From positions 1 to 34,984 of the forward strand of contig JAGGUP010000185.1 of NCBI GenBank assembly GCA_021158405.1: a stretch of 34,984 bases of DNA, given 5' to 3'. A program made the position numbers and the translations under genes. Of the stretch, positions 1-7,237 are shown piece by piece (within the stretch, counting starts at the first letter, position 1; every line of letters starts with the position of its first letter). The stretch comes from Bacteroidales bacterium. Lineage in GTDB: Bacteria; Bacteroidota; Bacteroidia; Bacteroidales; UBA12170. The notes under the pieces are model-generated. The model searched no databases. It was not told where the DNA came from and saw only the letters and a list, made by a program, of their open reading frames with translations.

Positions 1-2
1 GC

Positions 3-986
3 TCAAATGCATCTTTAGCGCATACTTTTGCTTTTGCTTCTGCCGATGCCAGTTTCGATACCATTGGCGCTTTAAAATTTGAAGTTGATGGCAAAGTAGC
101 GAAAACAAAAACACAAAGTAATGCTGCCGATATCACAAACTATATTAAAAATTGGTCTAAAAAATTGGGAGCTGTTGATTGCGGGATTACGAAATTGCAA
201 GACTATCATATCTATTCTGTTGGCGGAAGAGGCGAACGTTACGATAAAGTTTACGAAAAGAAATACGAGTTTGCAATTGCTTTTACGGTAGAGATGGATT
301 ACCGCATGATGCAGTCAGCTCCAAAAGGGCCGGCAATTATGGAATCTGCTCAGCAATATTTGGAGGCAGGAAGAATTGCTGTTCAAATGGCTCATTTTAT
401 TCGAAAACTAGGCTATGAAGCCAGGGCGCATATTGATGGAAATTATGAAGTAGTTTGTCCGCTGGTTGCGCGCGATGCCGGATTAGGAGAAATTGGCCGA
501 ATGGGATTGTTGATGACACCGAAATTAGGGCCAAGAGTGAGAATTGCTGTTGTAACGACTAATTTACCTCTGGAAATAGACAAAGCTAAAAACGAATATT
601 CTGTTGTTGATTTTTGTACAAAATGTAAAAAATGTGCAGATGCTTGTCCTAGTCAGGCGATATCTTTTGACAATCAGGAAAATATTGATGGTCTGTTACG
701 CTGGCAAATCAATCAGGAAGCTTGCTTTACCTATTGGACAGCAATTGGCACTGATTGTGGTCGTTGCATAAGTGTTTGTCCTTATTCTCATCCCGATAAT
801 CTGCTTCATAATCTGGTACGTTTGGGAATTAAAAACTCATCTTTTTTCAGAACTTTTGCACTTGAAGCCGATGATATGCTTTATAAAAGAAAACCCGAAT
901 CAAAACCGCTTCCGGAGTGGATGAAGGTGAGAGTTAAGAGTGAGGAGTTAAGAGTTAAGAGTGAGGAGTTAAGAGTGAGGAGTTAA
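3..986 (+). CDS. Reductive-dehalogenase/QueG-like 4Fe-4S protein, 5'-truncated by the window edge
   Basis: The frame is open from base 3 with no stop, so this is the 3' part (about 327 codons) of a longer gene. The visible part has the stretch GLGEIGRMG followed by TPKLGPRVR, which is characteristic of the reductive dehalogenase/epoxyqueuosine reductase superfamily. A ferredoxin-type cluster pair follows: CTKCKKCADACP, then CGRCISVCPYSHP. Family members use cobalamin and two 4Fe-4S clusters for reductive chemistry; the substrate cannot be told here. Any Tat signal or membrane anchor would lie upstream of the window. The last 18 or so residues (VKSEELRVKSEELRVRS type) are encoded by a heptamer DNA repeat and are probably not part of the fold. 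The superfamily call is firm; dehalogenation itself is unproven and unlikely to be safe to assume. Confidence 0.75.
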   Translation, partial: SNASLAHTFAFASADASFDTIGALKFEVDGKVAKTKTQSNAADITNYIKNWSKKLGAVDCGITKLQDYHIYSVGGRGERYDKVYEKKYEFAIAFTVEMDYRMMQSAPKGPAIMESAQQYLEAGRIAVQMAHFIRKLGYEARAHIDGNYEVVCPLVARDAGLGEIGRMGLLMTPKLGPRVRIAVVTTNLPLEIDKAKNEYSVVDFCTKCKKCADACPSQAISFDNQENIDGLLRWQINQEACFTYWTAIGTDCGRCISVCPYSHPDNLLHNLVRLGIKNSSFFRTFALEADDMLYKRKPESKPLPEWMKVRVKSEELRVKSEELRVRS

Positions 987-1007
987 GAGTGAGGAGTTAA
1001 GAGTTAT
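931..1007 (+). repeat. Heptamer tandem repeat GAGTTAA/GAGTGAG, 11 units
   Basis: Eleven consecutive 7-bp units start at 931: seven GAGTTAA, four GAGTGAG mixed in among them counting the last as the variant GAGTTAT. Because 7 is not a multiple of 3, the reading frame rotates through the array. The preceding gene enters the repeat and stops at the TAA of the eighth unit (984-986). The rest of the array is intergenic. Confidence 0.9.
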
Positions 1008-1098
1008 TAATTATAATCAGTATTTTGTGTTTGTGGTATAGCTTTTTTCTTCAACTAAAACCCGAAATGTTATTTTATCACTCCATTATAAAAAACTG

Positions 1099-1106
1099 TA
1101 CTTTTG
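1099..1106 (+). promoter_or_regulatory. Bacteroidota -7 box TACTTTTG for the M16 peptidase gene
   Basis: TACTTTTG fits TAnnTTTG and is followed by CGCCCG. The start codon is only 7 bases beyond the box, so transcription would begin at or next to the ATG and give a leaderless or nearly leaderless mRNA. I see no clear -33 TTG at the usual distance. Confidence 0.6.
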
Positions 1107-1113
1107 CGCCCGA

Positions 1114-2349
1114 ATGGCAGAATATCAGGTACATCAGTTAAAAAACGGGATTCGTTTAGTGCATCAACAATTTGGGGATGTCAACAATGGGCAGGTTGCT
1201 CATTTGGGATTAATCATTGATAGAGGTTCACGCGATGAATTGCCTAATCAAAACGGGTTGGCTCATTTTATTGAGCACGTTATTTTTAAAGGCACGGAAA
1301 AGCGAAAAGCTTATCATATTTTAAGTCGGCTAGAAGATATTGGAGGAGAATTGAATGCTTATACTTCAAAAGAAGAGACCGTTATTGAGGCTGCTTTTCT
1401 TTCGAAACATTATGCCCGAACACTAGAACTATTTGCCGATATTGTTTTTCATTCTGTATTCCCTGAAAAAGAAATAAAAAAAGAACAGGAAGTGGTAATT
1501 GATGAGATAAACTCATACAAAGACACGCCTTCTGAACAGATTTTTGATGATTTCGATTGTTTGCTTTTTCCTGAACATCCGCTTGGAAGAAATATTCTAG
1601 GCACAAAGAAATTAGTGAAAGCATTTGATAGAGAAACAGTTATTCAGTTTATCAAACAAAATTACACAACAGATAAAATGGTTATATCCTCTGTGGGAGC
1701 CATAGAATTTTCGAAATTGGTCAAGCTTTTTGAGCGTTATTTTGGAGATGAACCGGAGAATATTTCTTCTTCTACTCGAGAAACGGTGAATGGATATATT
1801 CCCGTGGAGCAGATTAAAAAGAGAAGGTTGTTTCAGGCGCATTGTATGATTGGGAATAGAGCTTATGGACTTAAAGATGATAAGCGGATGGCCTTTTCAC
1901 TTTTGAATAATTTTTTAGGAGGTCCCGGCTTAAACTCACGATTAAATTTGGCTATTCGCGAGAAATACGGCTTTACTTATAATTTGGAATCGAATTATAC
2001 AATTTATACCGATTCAGGGAATTTTTCCGTTTATATGGGTACAGATAAAAATTATTTGGATCGAAGTATTGAGCTGGTTCATAAAGAATTAAAAATGCTG
2101 CGCGATAAAAAATTAGGACCTCTTCAATTGAAAAAGGCGAAGCTTCAATTTTCTGGTCAGATTGCCATTTCGGAGGAATCGAATGCTGTGAAAATGAATA
2201 ATAATGGCCGAAGTTTATTGAGTTATGGCCGAATCAGCACCCTTGAAGAAGTGCATTTAAAAATTCAAAAAGTGACTGCTGAAGAAATCCTTGAAGTGGC
2301 CAATGAAATTTTCGATCCTAAGCAAATGAGTATGTTAGTTTTTAAATAA
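1114..2349 (+). CDS. M16 family (pitrilysin/insulinase-like) zinc peptidase
   Basis: 411 aa. The inverted zinc motif HFIEH (H51, E54, H55) is present, and the third zinc-ligand Glu is E131 in VVIDEINSYKDTPSE, 75 residues after H55, as expected for M16. So this is the catalytically competent type. The second half (about 190-400) carries the R/Y-type C-terminal M16 domain, including GGPGLNSRLNLAIREKYGFTYN, which helps form the clamshell chamber. No signal peptide is visible, which suggests cytoplasmic peptide degradation or processing. A TAnnTTTG promoter abuts the start. An O-methyltransferase gene follows after 6 bp, so the two are probably co-transcribed. The substrate is unknown. Confidence 0.9.
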   Translation: MAEYQVHQLKNGIRLVHQQFGDVNNGQVAHLGLIIDRGSRDELPNQNGLAHFIEHVIFKGTEKRKAYHILSRLEDIGGELNAYTSKEETVIEAAFLSKHYARTLELFADIVFHSVFPEKEIKKEQEVVIDEINSYKDTPSEQIFDDFDCLLFPEHPLGRNILGTKKLVKAFDRETVIQFIKQNYTTDKMVISSVGAIEFSKLVKLFERYFGDEPENISSSTRETVNGYIPVEQIKKRRLFQAHCMIGNRAYGLKDDKRMAFSLLNNFLGGPGLNSRLNLAIREKYGFTYNLESNYTIYTDSGNFSVYMGTDKNYLDRSIELVHKELKMLRDKKLGPLQLKKAKLQFSGQIAISEESNAVKMNNNGRSLLSYGRISTLEEVHLKIQKVTAEEILEVANEIFDPKQMSMLVFK

Positions 2350-2355
2350 GGGAAA

Positions 2356-2991
2356 ATGATTGATCCTGGAATTGAAAAATACGCCGAGGAGCACAGCTCT
2401 CAACACAAGCAAGTTTTATATGAACTGTATAGGGAAACGAATCTGAAAGTAATGCATCCCCGAATGCTAAGTGGCAGTCAGCAAGGTCGTTTCTTAAGTA
2501 TGCTTTCCCATATGATTCATCCTCAAACAGTTTTAGAAATTGGAACTTATACTGGATATTCGGCGATTTGTCTTGCCGAAGGTTTAGCGGAAGATGGGAA
2601 AATTCATACACTCGAACTTGATCCTGAATTAGAAGAAATTGCCAGTAAATATTTTAAAAAAGCAGATGTAGAAAAGCAAATTATTCAATATTTTGGTGAT
2701 GCAATGAATATCCTTCCCGGTTTGGATTTGCTGTTCGATTTGGTTTTTATCGATGCCGATAAAGAGAATTACTCGAATTATTATCGCCTGATTTTTGATA
2801 AAGTACGTTCGGGTGCTTATATTCTTGTTGACAATGTTTTGTGGAGTGGGAAAGTAATTGAACCTTTGAAAAAGGGGGATAAAGATACTGCCGGAATACT
2901 CGAATTTAATCATCTTATTCAGAAAGATGAACGAGTGGAAAATGTGCTTTTACCTTTGCGCGATGGATTGATGTTAATTCGGAAGAAATGA
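2356..2991 (+). CDS. SAM-dependent O-methyltransferase (PF01596, catechol-OMT-like)
   Basis: 211 aa, class I Rossmann methyltransferase. The SAM-binding loop is EIGTYTGYS (61-69). The divalent-metal and catalytic acids sit at D133 (FIDADKENY) and D159-N160 (ILVDNVLW), matching the COMT/CCoAOMT pattern. Length is typical for the bacterial family. The gene starts 6 bp after the M16 peptidase stop and likely shares its transcript. Such enzymes methylate catechol-like hydroxyls or a tRNA base (TrmR in Bacillus is from this family), so the acceptor remains open. Confidence 0.88.
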   Translation: MIDPGIEKYAEEHSSQHKQVLYELYRETNLKVMHPRMLSGSQQGRFLSMLSHMIHPQTVLEIGTYTGYSAICLAEGLAEDGKIHTLELDPELEEIASKYFKKADVEKQIIQYFGDAMNILPGLDLLFDLVFIDADKENYSNYYRLIFDKVRSGAYILVDNVLWSGKVIEPLKKGDKDTAGILEFNHLIQKDERVENVLLPLRDGLMLIRKK

Positions 2992-3025
2992 ATTTTGATG
3001 TTTTAATTTTTTGATGTGAAAATAG

Positions 3026-3057
3026 GCTAATAATTATTGGTAAAAATTAGCACATTA
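3026..3057. repeat. Degenerate intergenic repeat with ATTAGCACATTA
   Basis: This lies between the convergent O-methyltransferase and folB genes and overlaps the folB stop. GCTAAT (3026-3031) and ATTAGC (3046-3051) form a 6-bp inverted repeat. The 12-mer ATTAGCACATTA (3046-3057) recurs with one change at 4279-4290. It may serve as a weak terminator, but there is no good T-run on either side. Confidence 0.35.
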
Positions 3058-3417
3058 TTTCAGCTCATCAGTAGTTAGGCTAACACTAACGCTTTTCATT
3101 TTCCCTCCGAGTGGCGGATTTAATTTTTGAACTTTAACTTTGCTCCATTCCACTTGGGGAAATTCGTTCTGAATAGCCATTAAAATTCTGCGTGAAATAT
3201 GTTCGAGAAGATTGGAGCTGATTTCCATCTCTTTTTTTATAACTTGATAGACTTCCAGATAGTTTACTGTTTTACGTAGGCTATCTGTTTTTTCTGCTTC
3301 ACTAGTATCTGTCTTAAAATAAAAGTCAACTACAAAGCTAGTTCCAATAATTTTTTCTTCTTCAAAACACCCGTGGTAGGCATAAAATTCCATCCCTTCT
3401 ATGGCAATCATCGACAT
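3055..3417 (-). CDS. folB: Dihydroneopterin aldolase
   Basis: 120 aa from the ATG at 3417 (MSMIAIEG). It converts 7,8-dihydroneopterin to 6-hydroxymethyl-dihydropterin plus glycolaldehyde in folate synthesis. YAYHGCFEEE (12-21) matches the conserved YGYHG...EER pterin-binding segment, and VKVQKLNPP carries the conserved lysine near the C-terminus. An upstream in-frame ATG at 3504 would add 29 residues. I reject it because a TAnnTTTG promoter lies inside that extension and the family is usually about 118-122 aa. No other folate gene is adjacent. Confidence 0.9.
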   Translation of the reverse strand: MSMIAIEGMEFYAYHGCFEEEKIIGTSFVVDFYFKTDTSEAEKTDSLRKTVNYLEVYQVIKKEMEISSNLLEHISRRILMAIQNEFPQVEWSKVKVQKLNPPLGGKMKSVSVSLTTDELK

Positions 3418-3441
3418 TTTTTTCTCTTTTAAAATGGGTGG

Positions 3442-3449
3442 CAAAGGTA
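3442..3449 (-). promoter_or_regulatory. -7 box TACCTTTG for folB
   Basis: On the minus strand TACCTTTG is followed by CCACCC, giving a start site near 3435 and a leader of about 18 nt. It lies within the longer folB ORF and therefore decides the start at 3417. No -33 TTG is seen at the usual spacing. Confidence 0.6.
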
Positions 3450-3609
3450 CAAATCTTTTAAGATGGTGAAGCTTTGATTTTGGGTCCAAATAAGGAAAAC
3501 ACATCGCATTTTAATTTCAGTGTATACTAATGATTTTTAATTTATTGTACTCATTGCGGTTAATTTTAGTGTGTTTACACATTGTAAATACGGTCAGGGC
3601 AAACCTAAT

Positions 3610-3743
3610 TTAACCGCAGAGAACGCAAAGATCCCGATAGCTATCGGGACGCAATGAACGCAAAAAAACAGTATAGATAATATAGCATCCTTGCGCTTAT
3701 TTTTGCCATAGGTATCCCTTCGGGAGCGAACCTTGCGGTTTAA
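3610..3743. repeat. Small inverted-repeat (REP/MITE-like) element, about 130 bp
   Basis: The ends are AACCGCA (3612-3618) and TGCGGTT (3734-3740), in inverted orientation, with related ACGCAAAG and CCTTGCG stretches inside. Internally there is a perfect 18-bp palindrome, TCCCGATAGCTATCGGGA (3632-3649), and a second hairpin, TCCC-TTC-GGGA (3715-3725). There is no coding capacity, so any mobility would need a transposase in trans. The remainder of the gene-free stretch 3418-3930 holds the folB promoter on the left and the ybaB promoter on the right, and otherwise nothing I can assign. Confidence 0.6.
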
Positions 3744-3897
3744 AATAATAAATTCTAAATGTTGTTGTTCTCTTATACAGAACTCACTGATTGACTGCGA
3801 ATTTTTGATTATTTAAAGGAAAAATAATTGTCTTAAGTTATGATGCATTTGCCTTATAATTACGGTTGCTAAACACACGAAAATTACTCAAAGAAAG

Positions 3898-3905
3898 TAT
3901 ATTTG
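3898..3905 (+). promoter_or_regulatory. -7 box TATATTTG for ybaB
   Basis: TATATTTG followed by CATCTG. The expected start site is near 3912, giving a leader of about 19 nt before the ATG at 3931. No TTG lies at the usual -33 distance. Confidence 0.55.
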
Positions 3906-3930
3906 CATCTGAAACGAAAATAAATAAAAA

Positions 3931-4233
3931 ATGCTGAATAAATTAATGGGCAGTCTGGGGCCAATGAAAGAGGCCATGGACAAAGCTAAAAAGAAGCTGG
4001 ATACAATCACCGTAAAAGGCGAAGCTGAAGGCGGTATGGTTTCCGTTTATATGAATGGAAATCGTAAAGTAAAGGAGATTAAGATCAATCAGAAATTGAT
4101 AGATGATGGTGACAAAGAAGCCATTGAAGAGTTGATGCAATTAGCGATTAACAAGGCTTTAGAACATGCGGAAAGTGTTAACGAAATGGAAATGGCCAGT
4201 GCCGCTCGTGGCATGATGCCGGGGATGTTTTAA
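3931..4233 (+). CDS. YbaB/EbfC family nucleoid-associated protein
   Basis: 100 aa, the usual family length. The N-terminal helix is rich in Lys/Met (LMGSLGPMKEAMDKAKKKL). The central sheet contains GEAEGGMVSVYMNGNRKVKEIKIN, the family signature. The C-terminal amphipathic helix ends in a Met/Gly-rich tail (MMPGMF). YbaB proteins dimerise as tweezers and bind DNA; in many bacteria the gene lies beside dnaX-recR, which is not the case here, where it stands alone with its own promoter. Identification is by family pattern. Confidence 0.88.
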   Translation: MLNKLMGSLGPMKEAMDKAKKKLDTITVKGEAEGGMVSVYMNGNRKVKEIKINQKLIDDGDKEAIEELMQLAINKALEHAESVNEMEMASAARGMMPGMF

Positions 4234-4248
4234 TTATTTGATGATTCT

Positions 4249-4307
4249 TTGATTTGTTAATCAGTTTAAAATAAACATATTAGCGCATTAATATATTGGC
4301 AAATCAA
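4249..4307. repeat. Imperfect inverted repeat between convergent ybaB and lipB
   Basis: TTGATTTG (4249-4256) pairs with CAAATCAA (4300-4307), and weaker TTTGATG-type matches extend the arms outward. The interior contains ATTAGCGCATTA (4279-4290), nearly the 12-mer at 3046-3057. It lies at the shared 3' end of two convergent genes and could act as a weak terminator or be a decayed intergenic repeat. Confidence 0.4.
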
Positions 4308-4318
4308 CACATCAAAAA

Positions 4319-5035
4319 TCAGTTCTCTATTTCGAAAAACTTTAAGTTGAGCACTTGTGTTAAATGTTGCTTGAGGCTGGTTTTTATTTTTTCTAAATCA
4401 GGAGCATAGCCCAGTTCTTTTTCCATAGAAGTTACTCCTTTATCAGTAAATCCACAAGGATTGATGTAATCGAAGTAATCCATATTGGTTATTACATTGA
4501 GAGCAAAACCATGCATGCTTACTTGACGGCTAATTTTAACACCGATAGCAGCGATTTTTCGTTCCGGTTTATCTTTGTTTTCTGCAAGCCAAACGCCAAT
4601 AGAATCCCTTTTTCTATAGCTCACTAAACCATATTCTTGAAGTGTAAGAATAATAGCATCTTCCATTTTTTCGATATACTGTTTTGTTCCAATCTGCAAA
4701 CCTTCTAAATCAAGGATAGGATAACCTACTAATTGTCCCGGACCATGATAAGTAATATCTCCGCCACGATTTGTTTTAATAAAATCAGCATTTTTTGCCT
4801 GCAATTGAATTGTATCGATTAACAAATTTGATTCATCTCCACTTTTTCCTAAGGTGTAAACATGAGGGTGTTCACAAAAAATAAGATGATTGTATTGAGC
4901 ATTTTTTTCGCATTGAGGAAGCGTTTCATTACATTTTTTGATATAAAGAATTTCCTGAAAAAGTTTCTCCTGATAAGCCAAAGCCTCCTTATATGGAATA
5001 AGCCCTAAGTCGGTATATATTGTAAAAACATCCAT
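4319..5035 (-). CDS. lipB: Octanoyltransferase (lipoate synthesis)
   Basis: 238 aa from the ATG at 5035 (MDVFTIYTDLG). It moves octanoate from acyl carrier protein to the lipoyl domains of GcvH and the E2 subunits. The family motif RGGDITYHGPGQ spans 90-101. The catalytic pair is K167 (GVKISRQVSMHGFALN) and C194 (NPCGF). A longer ORF reaching 5122 would overlap the lipA 3' end by 80 bp; its extra 29 residues do not look like LipB. The chosen start lies 7 bp after the lipA stop, so lipA and lipB form one transcription unit, with LipA acting on the LipB product. Confidence 0.94.
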   Translation of the reverse strand: MDVFTIYTDLGLIPYKEALAYQEKLFQEILYIKKCNETLPQCEKNAQYNHLIFCEHPHVYTLGKSGDESNLLIDTIQLQAKNADFIKTNRGGDITYHGPGQLVGYPILDLEGLQIGTKQYIEKMEDAIILTLQEYGLVSYRKRDSIGVWLAENKDKPERKIAAIGVKISRQVSMHGFALNVITNMDYFDYINPCGFTDKGVTSMEKELGYAPDLEKIKTSLKQHLTQVLNLKFFEIEN

Positions 5036-5042
5036 TAAAATA

Positions 5043-5912
5043 TTATTTGGAGATGTGTTTTTCGGCATGATAGGATGAACGAACCAAGGGTTCGCTTTCC
5101 ACATGGGTGAAGCCTTTTTCAATTCCCGCTAATCGGTAGCGTTCAAAAACATCAGGATGGATATATTCTTTAACAGGAAGATGTTTGCTTGAAGGTTGAA
5201 GATATTGCCCTATCGTTAATACTTGACAGCCAACTGCACGCAAATCGTCCATGGTTTCCAATACATCCTTTTCTGTTTCTCCTATGCCTACCATAATTCC
5301 TGATTTAGAAATAATTCCGTAGTCCGAAATTCGTTTTATAAGCTCTAAGCTTCGGTCGTATTTTGCTAAACTTCTCAAGCGAGGAGTCAGGATTCTGGTG
5401 GTCTCCATATTGTGAGAAATTACTTCGGGACGAGAATCCATCATGGTTTTTAAATCGTCGTAATTGCCGCTAAAATCTGGGATTAAGGTTTCGATTGTTA
5501 CTTCAGGAGTGCGTTCCTTAATTCTTCGGACGGTTTCTGCCCAGATAGCAGCTCCGCCATCTTCCAGATCGTCTCTATCCACGGAAGTTAAAACCACATG
5601 TTTTAGTTTTAATAGTTCAACGGACTCTGCAACACGTTTGGGTTCTTCTATATCTACGGCCAAAGGTTTGCCTGTTTTTACGGCACAAAACTTACAAGCG
5701 CGAGTACAAATATCACCTAAAATCATTAAAGTAGCAGTTCCTCTTCCCCAGCAATCTTCCATATTTGGACATTGCCCGCTAGTGCAAATGGTATGTAATT
5801 TATTCTGCTTTATAATCTCTTTTACACCTAAATAAGTTTTCCCGTAAGGGATCTTAATCTTAAGCCAATCGGGTTTTATACGTTTATTTTGACGTTCTTT
5901 TCGGATATTCAT
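5043..5912 (-). CDS. lipA: Lipoyl synthase (radical SAM)
   Basis: 289 aa from the ATG at 5912 (MNIRKERQNK). It inserts two sulfurs into protein-bound octanoyl groups. The auxiliary 4Fe-4S cluster ligands are C43, C48 and C54 (CTSGQCPNMEDC). The radical-SAM motif is C69, C73 and C76 (CTRACKFC). RSSY near residues 278-281 supplies the serine ligand typical of LipA. An in-frame ATG at 5960 lies upstream of the promoter element and its 16 extra residues are not family-like, so it is rejected. First gene of the lipA-lipB pair. Confidence 0.95.
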   Translation of the reverse strand: MNIRKERQNKRIKPDWLKIKIPYGKTYLGVKEIIKQNKLHTICTSGQCPNMEDCWGRGTATLMILGDICTRACKFCAVKTGKPLAVDIEEPKRVAESVELLKLKHVVLTSVDRDDLEDGGAAIWAETVRRIKERTPEVTIETLIPDFSGNYDDLKTMMDSRPEVISHNMETTRILTPRLRSLAKYDRSLELIKRISDYGIISKSGIMVGIGETEKDVLETMDDLRAVGCQVLTIGQYLQPSSKHLPVKEYIHPDVFERYRLAGIEKGFTHVESEPLVRSSYHAEKHISK

Positions 5913-5930
5913 TTCATCGAATTTGGGCGG

Positions 5931-5960
5931 CAAAGTTAAGCATAATGATTTTACTCCCAA
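5931..5960 (-). promoter_or_regulatory. lipA-lipB promoter, TTG-N19-TAACTTTG
   Basis: Minus strand: TTG (5958-5960), 19-nt spacer, TAACTTTG (5931-5938), then CCGCCC. Both elements and the spacing fit the Bacteroidota housekeeping promoter. The start site would be near 5924, giving a leader of about 12 nt to the ATG at 5912. Confidence 0.75.
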
Positions 5961-6000
5961 TAAGGGCTTGTATGAAAAAAACGCAAAGAAATAAGAGGAT

Positions 6001-6771
6001 CTAAAAACCCTGAATCAAAAATCCACCATCAACCGCAATGCTTTGTCCAGTTATATAACTTGCTGCCGGCATACACAAATACGCAACCAAACTAGACACT
6101 TCTTCCGCTTCGGCAATTCGTCCCATAGGTGTGTGATTAATAATGTCTTGGTAATAAGCTTCGTCTTGTAAAAGCTTTTCAACCAAAGGTGTTCGTGTAT
6201 ACCATGGAGCTACAGCATTGACGCGTATTCCGTCTTTGGCCCATTCTACAGCCAGATTTTTTGTTAATTGATAAAGTGCTGCTTTAGTCATTCCGTAGGG
6301 AGGCCCGGTGCGCAAATGAGTAAATCCCGCTACCGAAAGTAAGTTAACAATGGCAGCATTCCCCGTTGCTTTTAAAAAAGGGTAAGACATACGCGACATC
6401 TCAAAATTAGAGGTCATATTTGTTGAGATAATGTATTCATATTCTTCCAAGGTAAACTCAATAGCTTTTTTTCGAATATTTGTTCCTACATTATTTACAA
6501 GAATTTCAAAACTATCCCATACCTTTTTTATGGCATTAAAAGTATTGTTGCGTCCATCTTTGGAACTTACATCGGCAGCAAAACCAAAAGCGGTAAACCC
6601 TTGGTTTTTCCATTTGCCTAATTGTTGAGTGATAAGTTCCTGATTGCGGGCAATAATAAAAACAGTTCCTCCTAAATTAAGTATTTCGGTGGCAACAGCT
6701 AATCCAATCCCTTTGGTTCCACCTGTTATTACAGCTCTTTTTCCATCCAGCCGCCATTTGTTTTGTGTCAT
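6001..6771 (-). CDS. SDR family oxidoreductase, tropinone-reductase-like
   Basis: 256 aa classical short-chain dehydrogenase. The NAD(P) motif TGGTKGIG is at 16-23, NNVG at 93-96, and the catalytic triad is S146, Y159, K163 (YGMTK). Several blocks recall plant tropinone-reductase homologues: W-x-L-x-GK before the Rossmann motif, [26 protein letters not shown], and the C-terminal [20 protein letters not shown] with VDGGF. Those similarities are from memory of the family, not a search. The gene starts 1 bp after the upstream membrane-protein stop and is the last gene of the kinase operon. Substrate unknown; alternatives are sugar or 3-oxoacyl reductases. Confidence 0.85.
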   Translation of the reverse strand: MTQNKWRLDGKRAVITGGTKGIGLAVATEILNLGGTVFIIARNQELITQQLGKWKNQGFTAFGFAADVSSKDGRNNTFNAIKKVWDSFEILVNNVGTNIRKKAIEFTLEEYEYIISTNMTSNFEMSRMSYPFLKATGNAAIVNLLSVAGFTHLRTGPPYGMTKAALYQLTKNLAVEWAKDGIRVNAVAPWYTRTPLVEKLLQDEAYYQDIINHTPMGRIAEAEEVSSLVAYLCMPAASYITGQSIAVDGGFLIQGF

Positions 6772-6772
6772 A

Positions 6773-7237
6773 TTAAAAAAGTCTTAGATTGATAATTACA
6801 GGGTATATATGAGTAAAAGATTCAGCTAAAAGGATAATAATAAATCCCCATTCGTTTTTTAGATTTACAGGTTTTGTTATTCCATAAAGTATAGCAATAA
6901 AGGGAATGAATAAGGTGTACCACAACCATTCAGCACCCATCAGATGGTTCATATGAAAGAGCCGGAAAAGGACAGGCGGAAGTATGATTAAAGAGATAAC
7001 GACTCTTTTAGCAAGAGTGAAATTTCTGTAAAACAAAGTATATAAAAGGGCAAGAATAGCAGAAATTAGAAAAACTACGATTCCAATAAATGTTGAATCG
7101 TACAGATTAAGGAAGACCAAGATAATTCCTCCAATCAATCCTAGTGTGACTAATCCGCTGAGAATATGTTTGTTTCTAAGAGTCCAGTAAAGCCCTAAAA
7201 GAGAGGCGATGCCTAAAATAACCAAATCTATTTTCAT
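6773..7237 (-). CDS. Small multi-pass membrane protein of unknown function
   Basis: 154 aa, mostly hydrophobic, with about five or six predicted membrane segments and short loops (for example around [17 protein letters not shown] and KPVNLKNE). I do not recognise a family. The start codon overlaps the stop of the histidine kinase gene in an ATGA arrangement (7234-7237), and the SDR gene begins 1 bp after its own stop, so translation of the three is likely coupled. The position suggests a role linked to the kinase, but nothing in the sequence shows which. Confidence 0.75.
   Translation of the reverse strand: MKIDLVILGIASLLGLYWTLRNKHILSGLVTLGLIGGIILVFLNLYDSTFIGIVVFLISAILALLYTLFYRNFTLAKRVVISLIILPPVLFRLFHMNHLMGAEWLWYTLFIPFIAILYGITKPVNLKNEWGFIIILLAESFTHIYPVIINLRLF

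Noticed and set aside
3418-3504. N-terminal extension of folB to the ATG at 3504
   Set aside because: A TAnnTTTG promoter lies inside it, and the shorter protein has the family's usual length and start.
3610-3743. CRISPR or tRNA-like structure
   Set aside because: The hairpins are not in a regular repeat-spacer array and there is no cloverleaf; it fits an inverted-repeat element better.
5913-5960. N-terminal extension of lipA to the ATG at 5960
   Set aside because: The full TTG-N19-TAACTTTG promoter overlaps it, so it would not be transcribed from that promoter.
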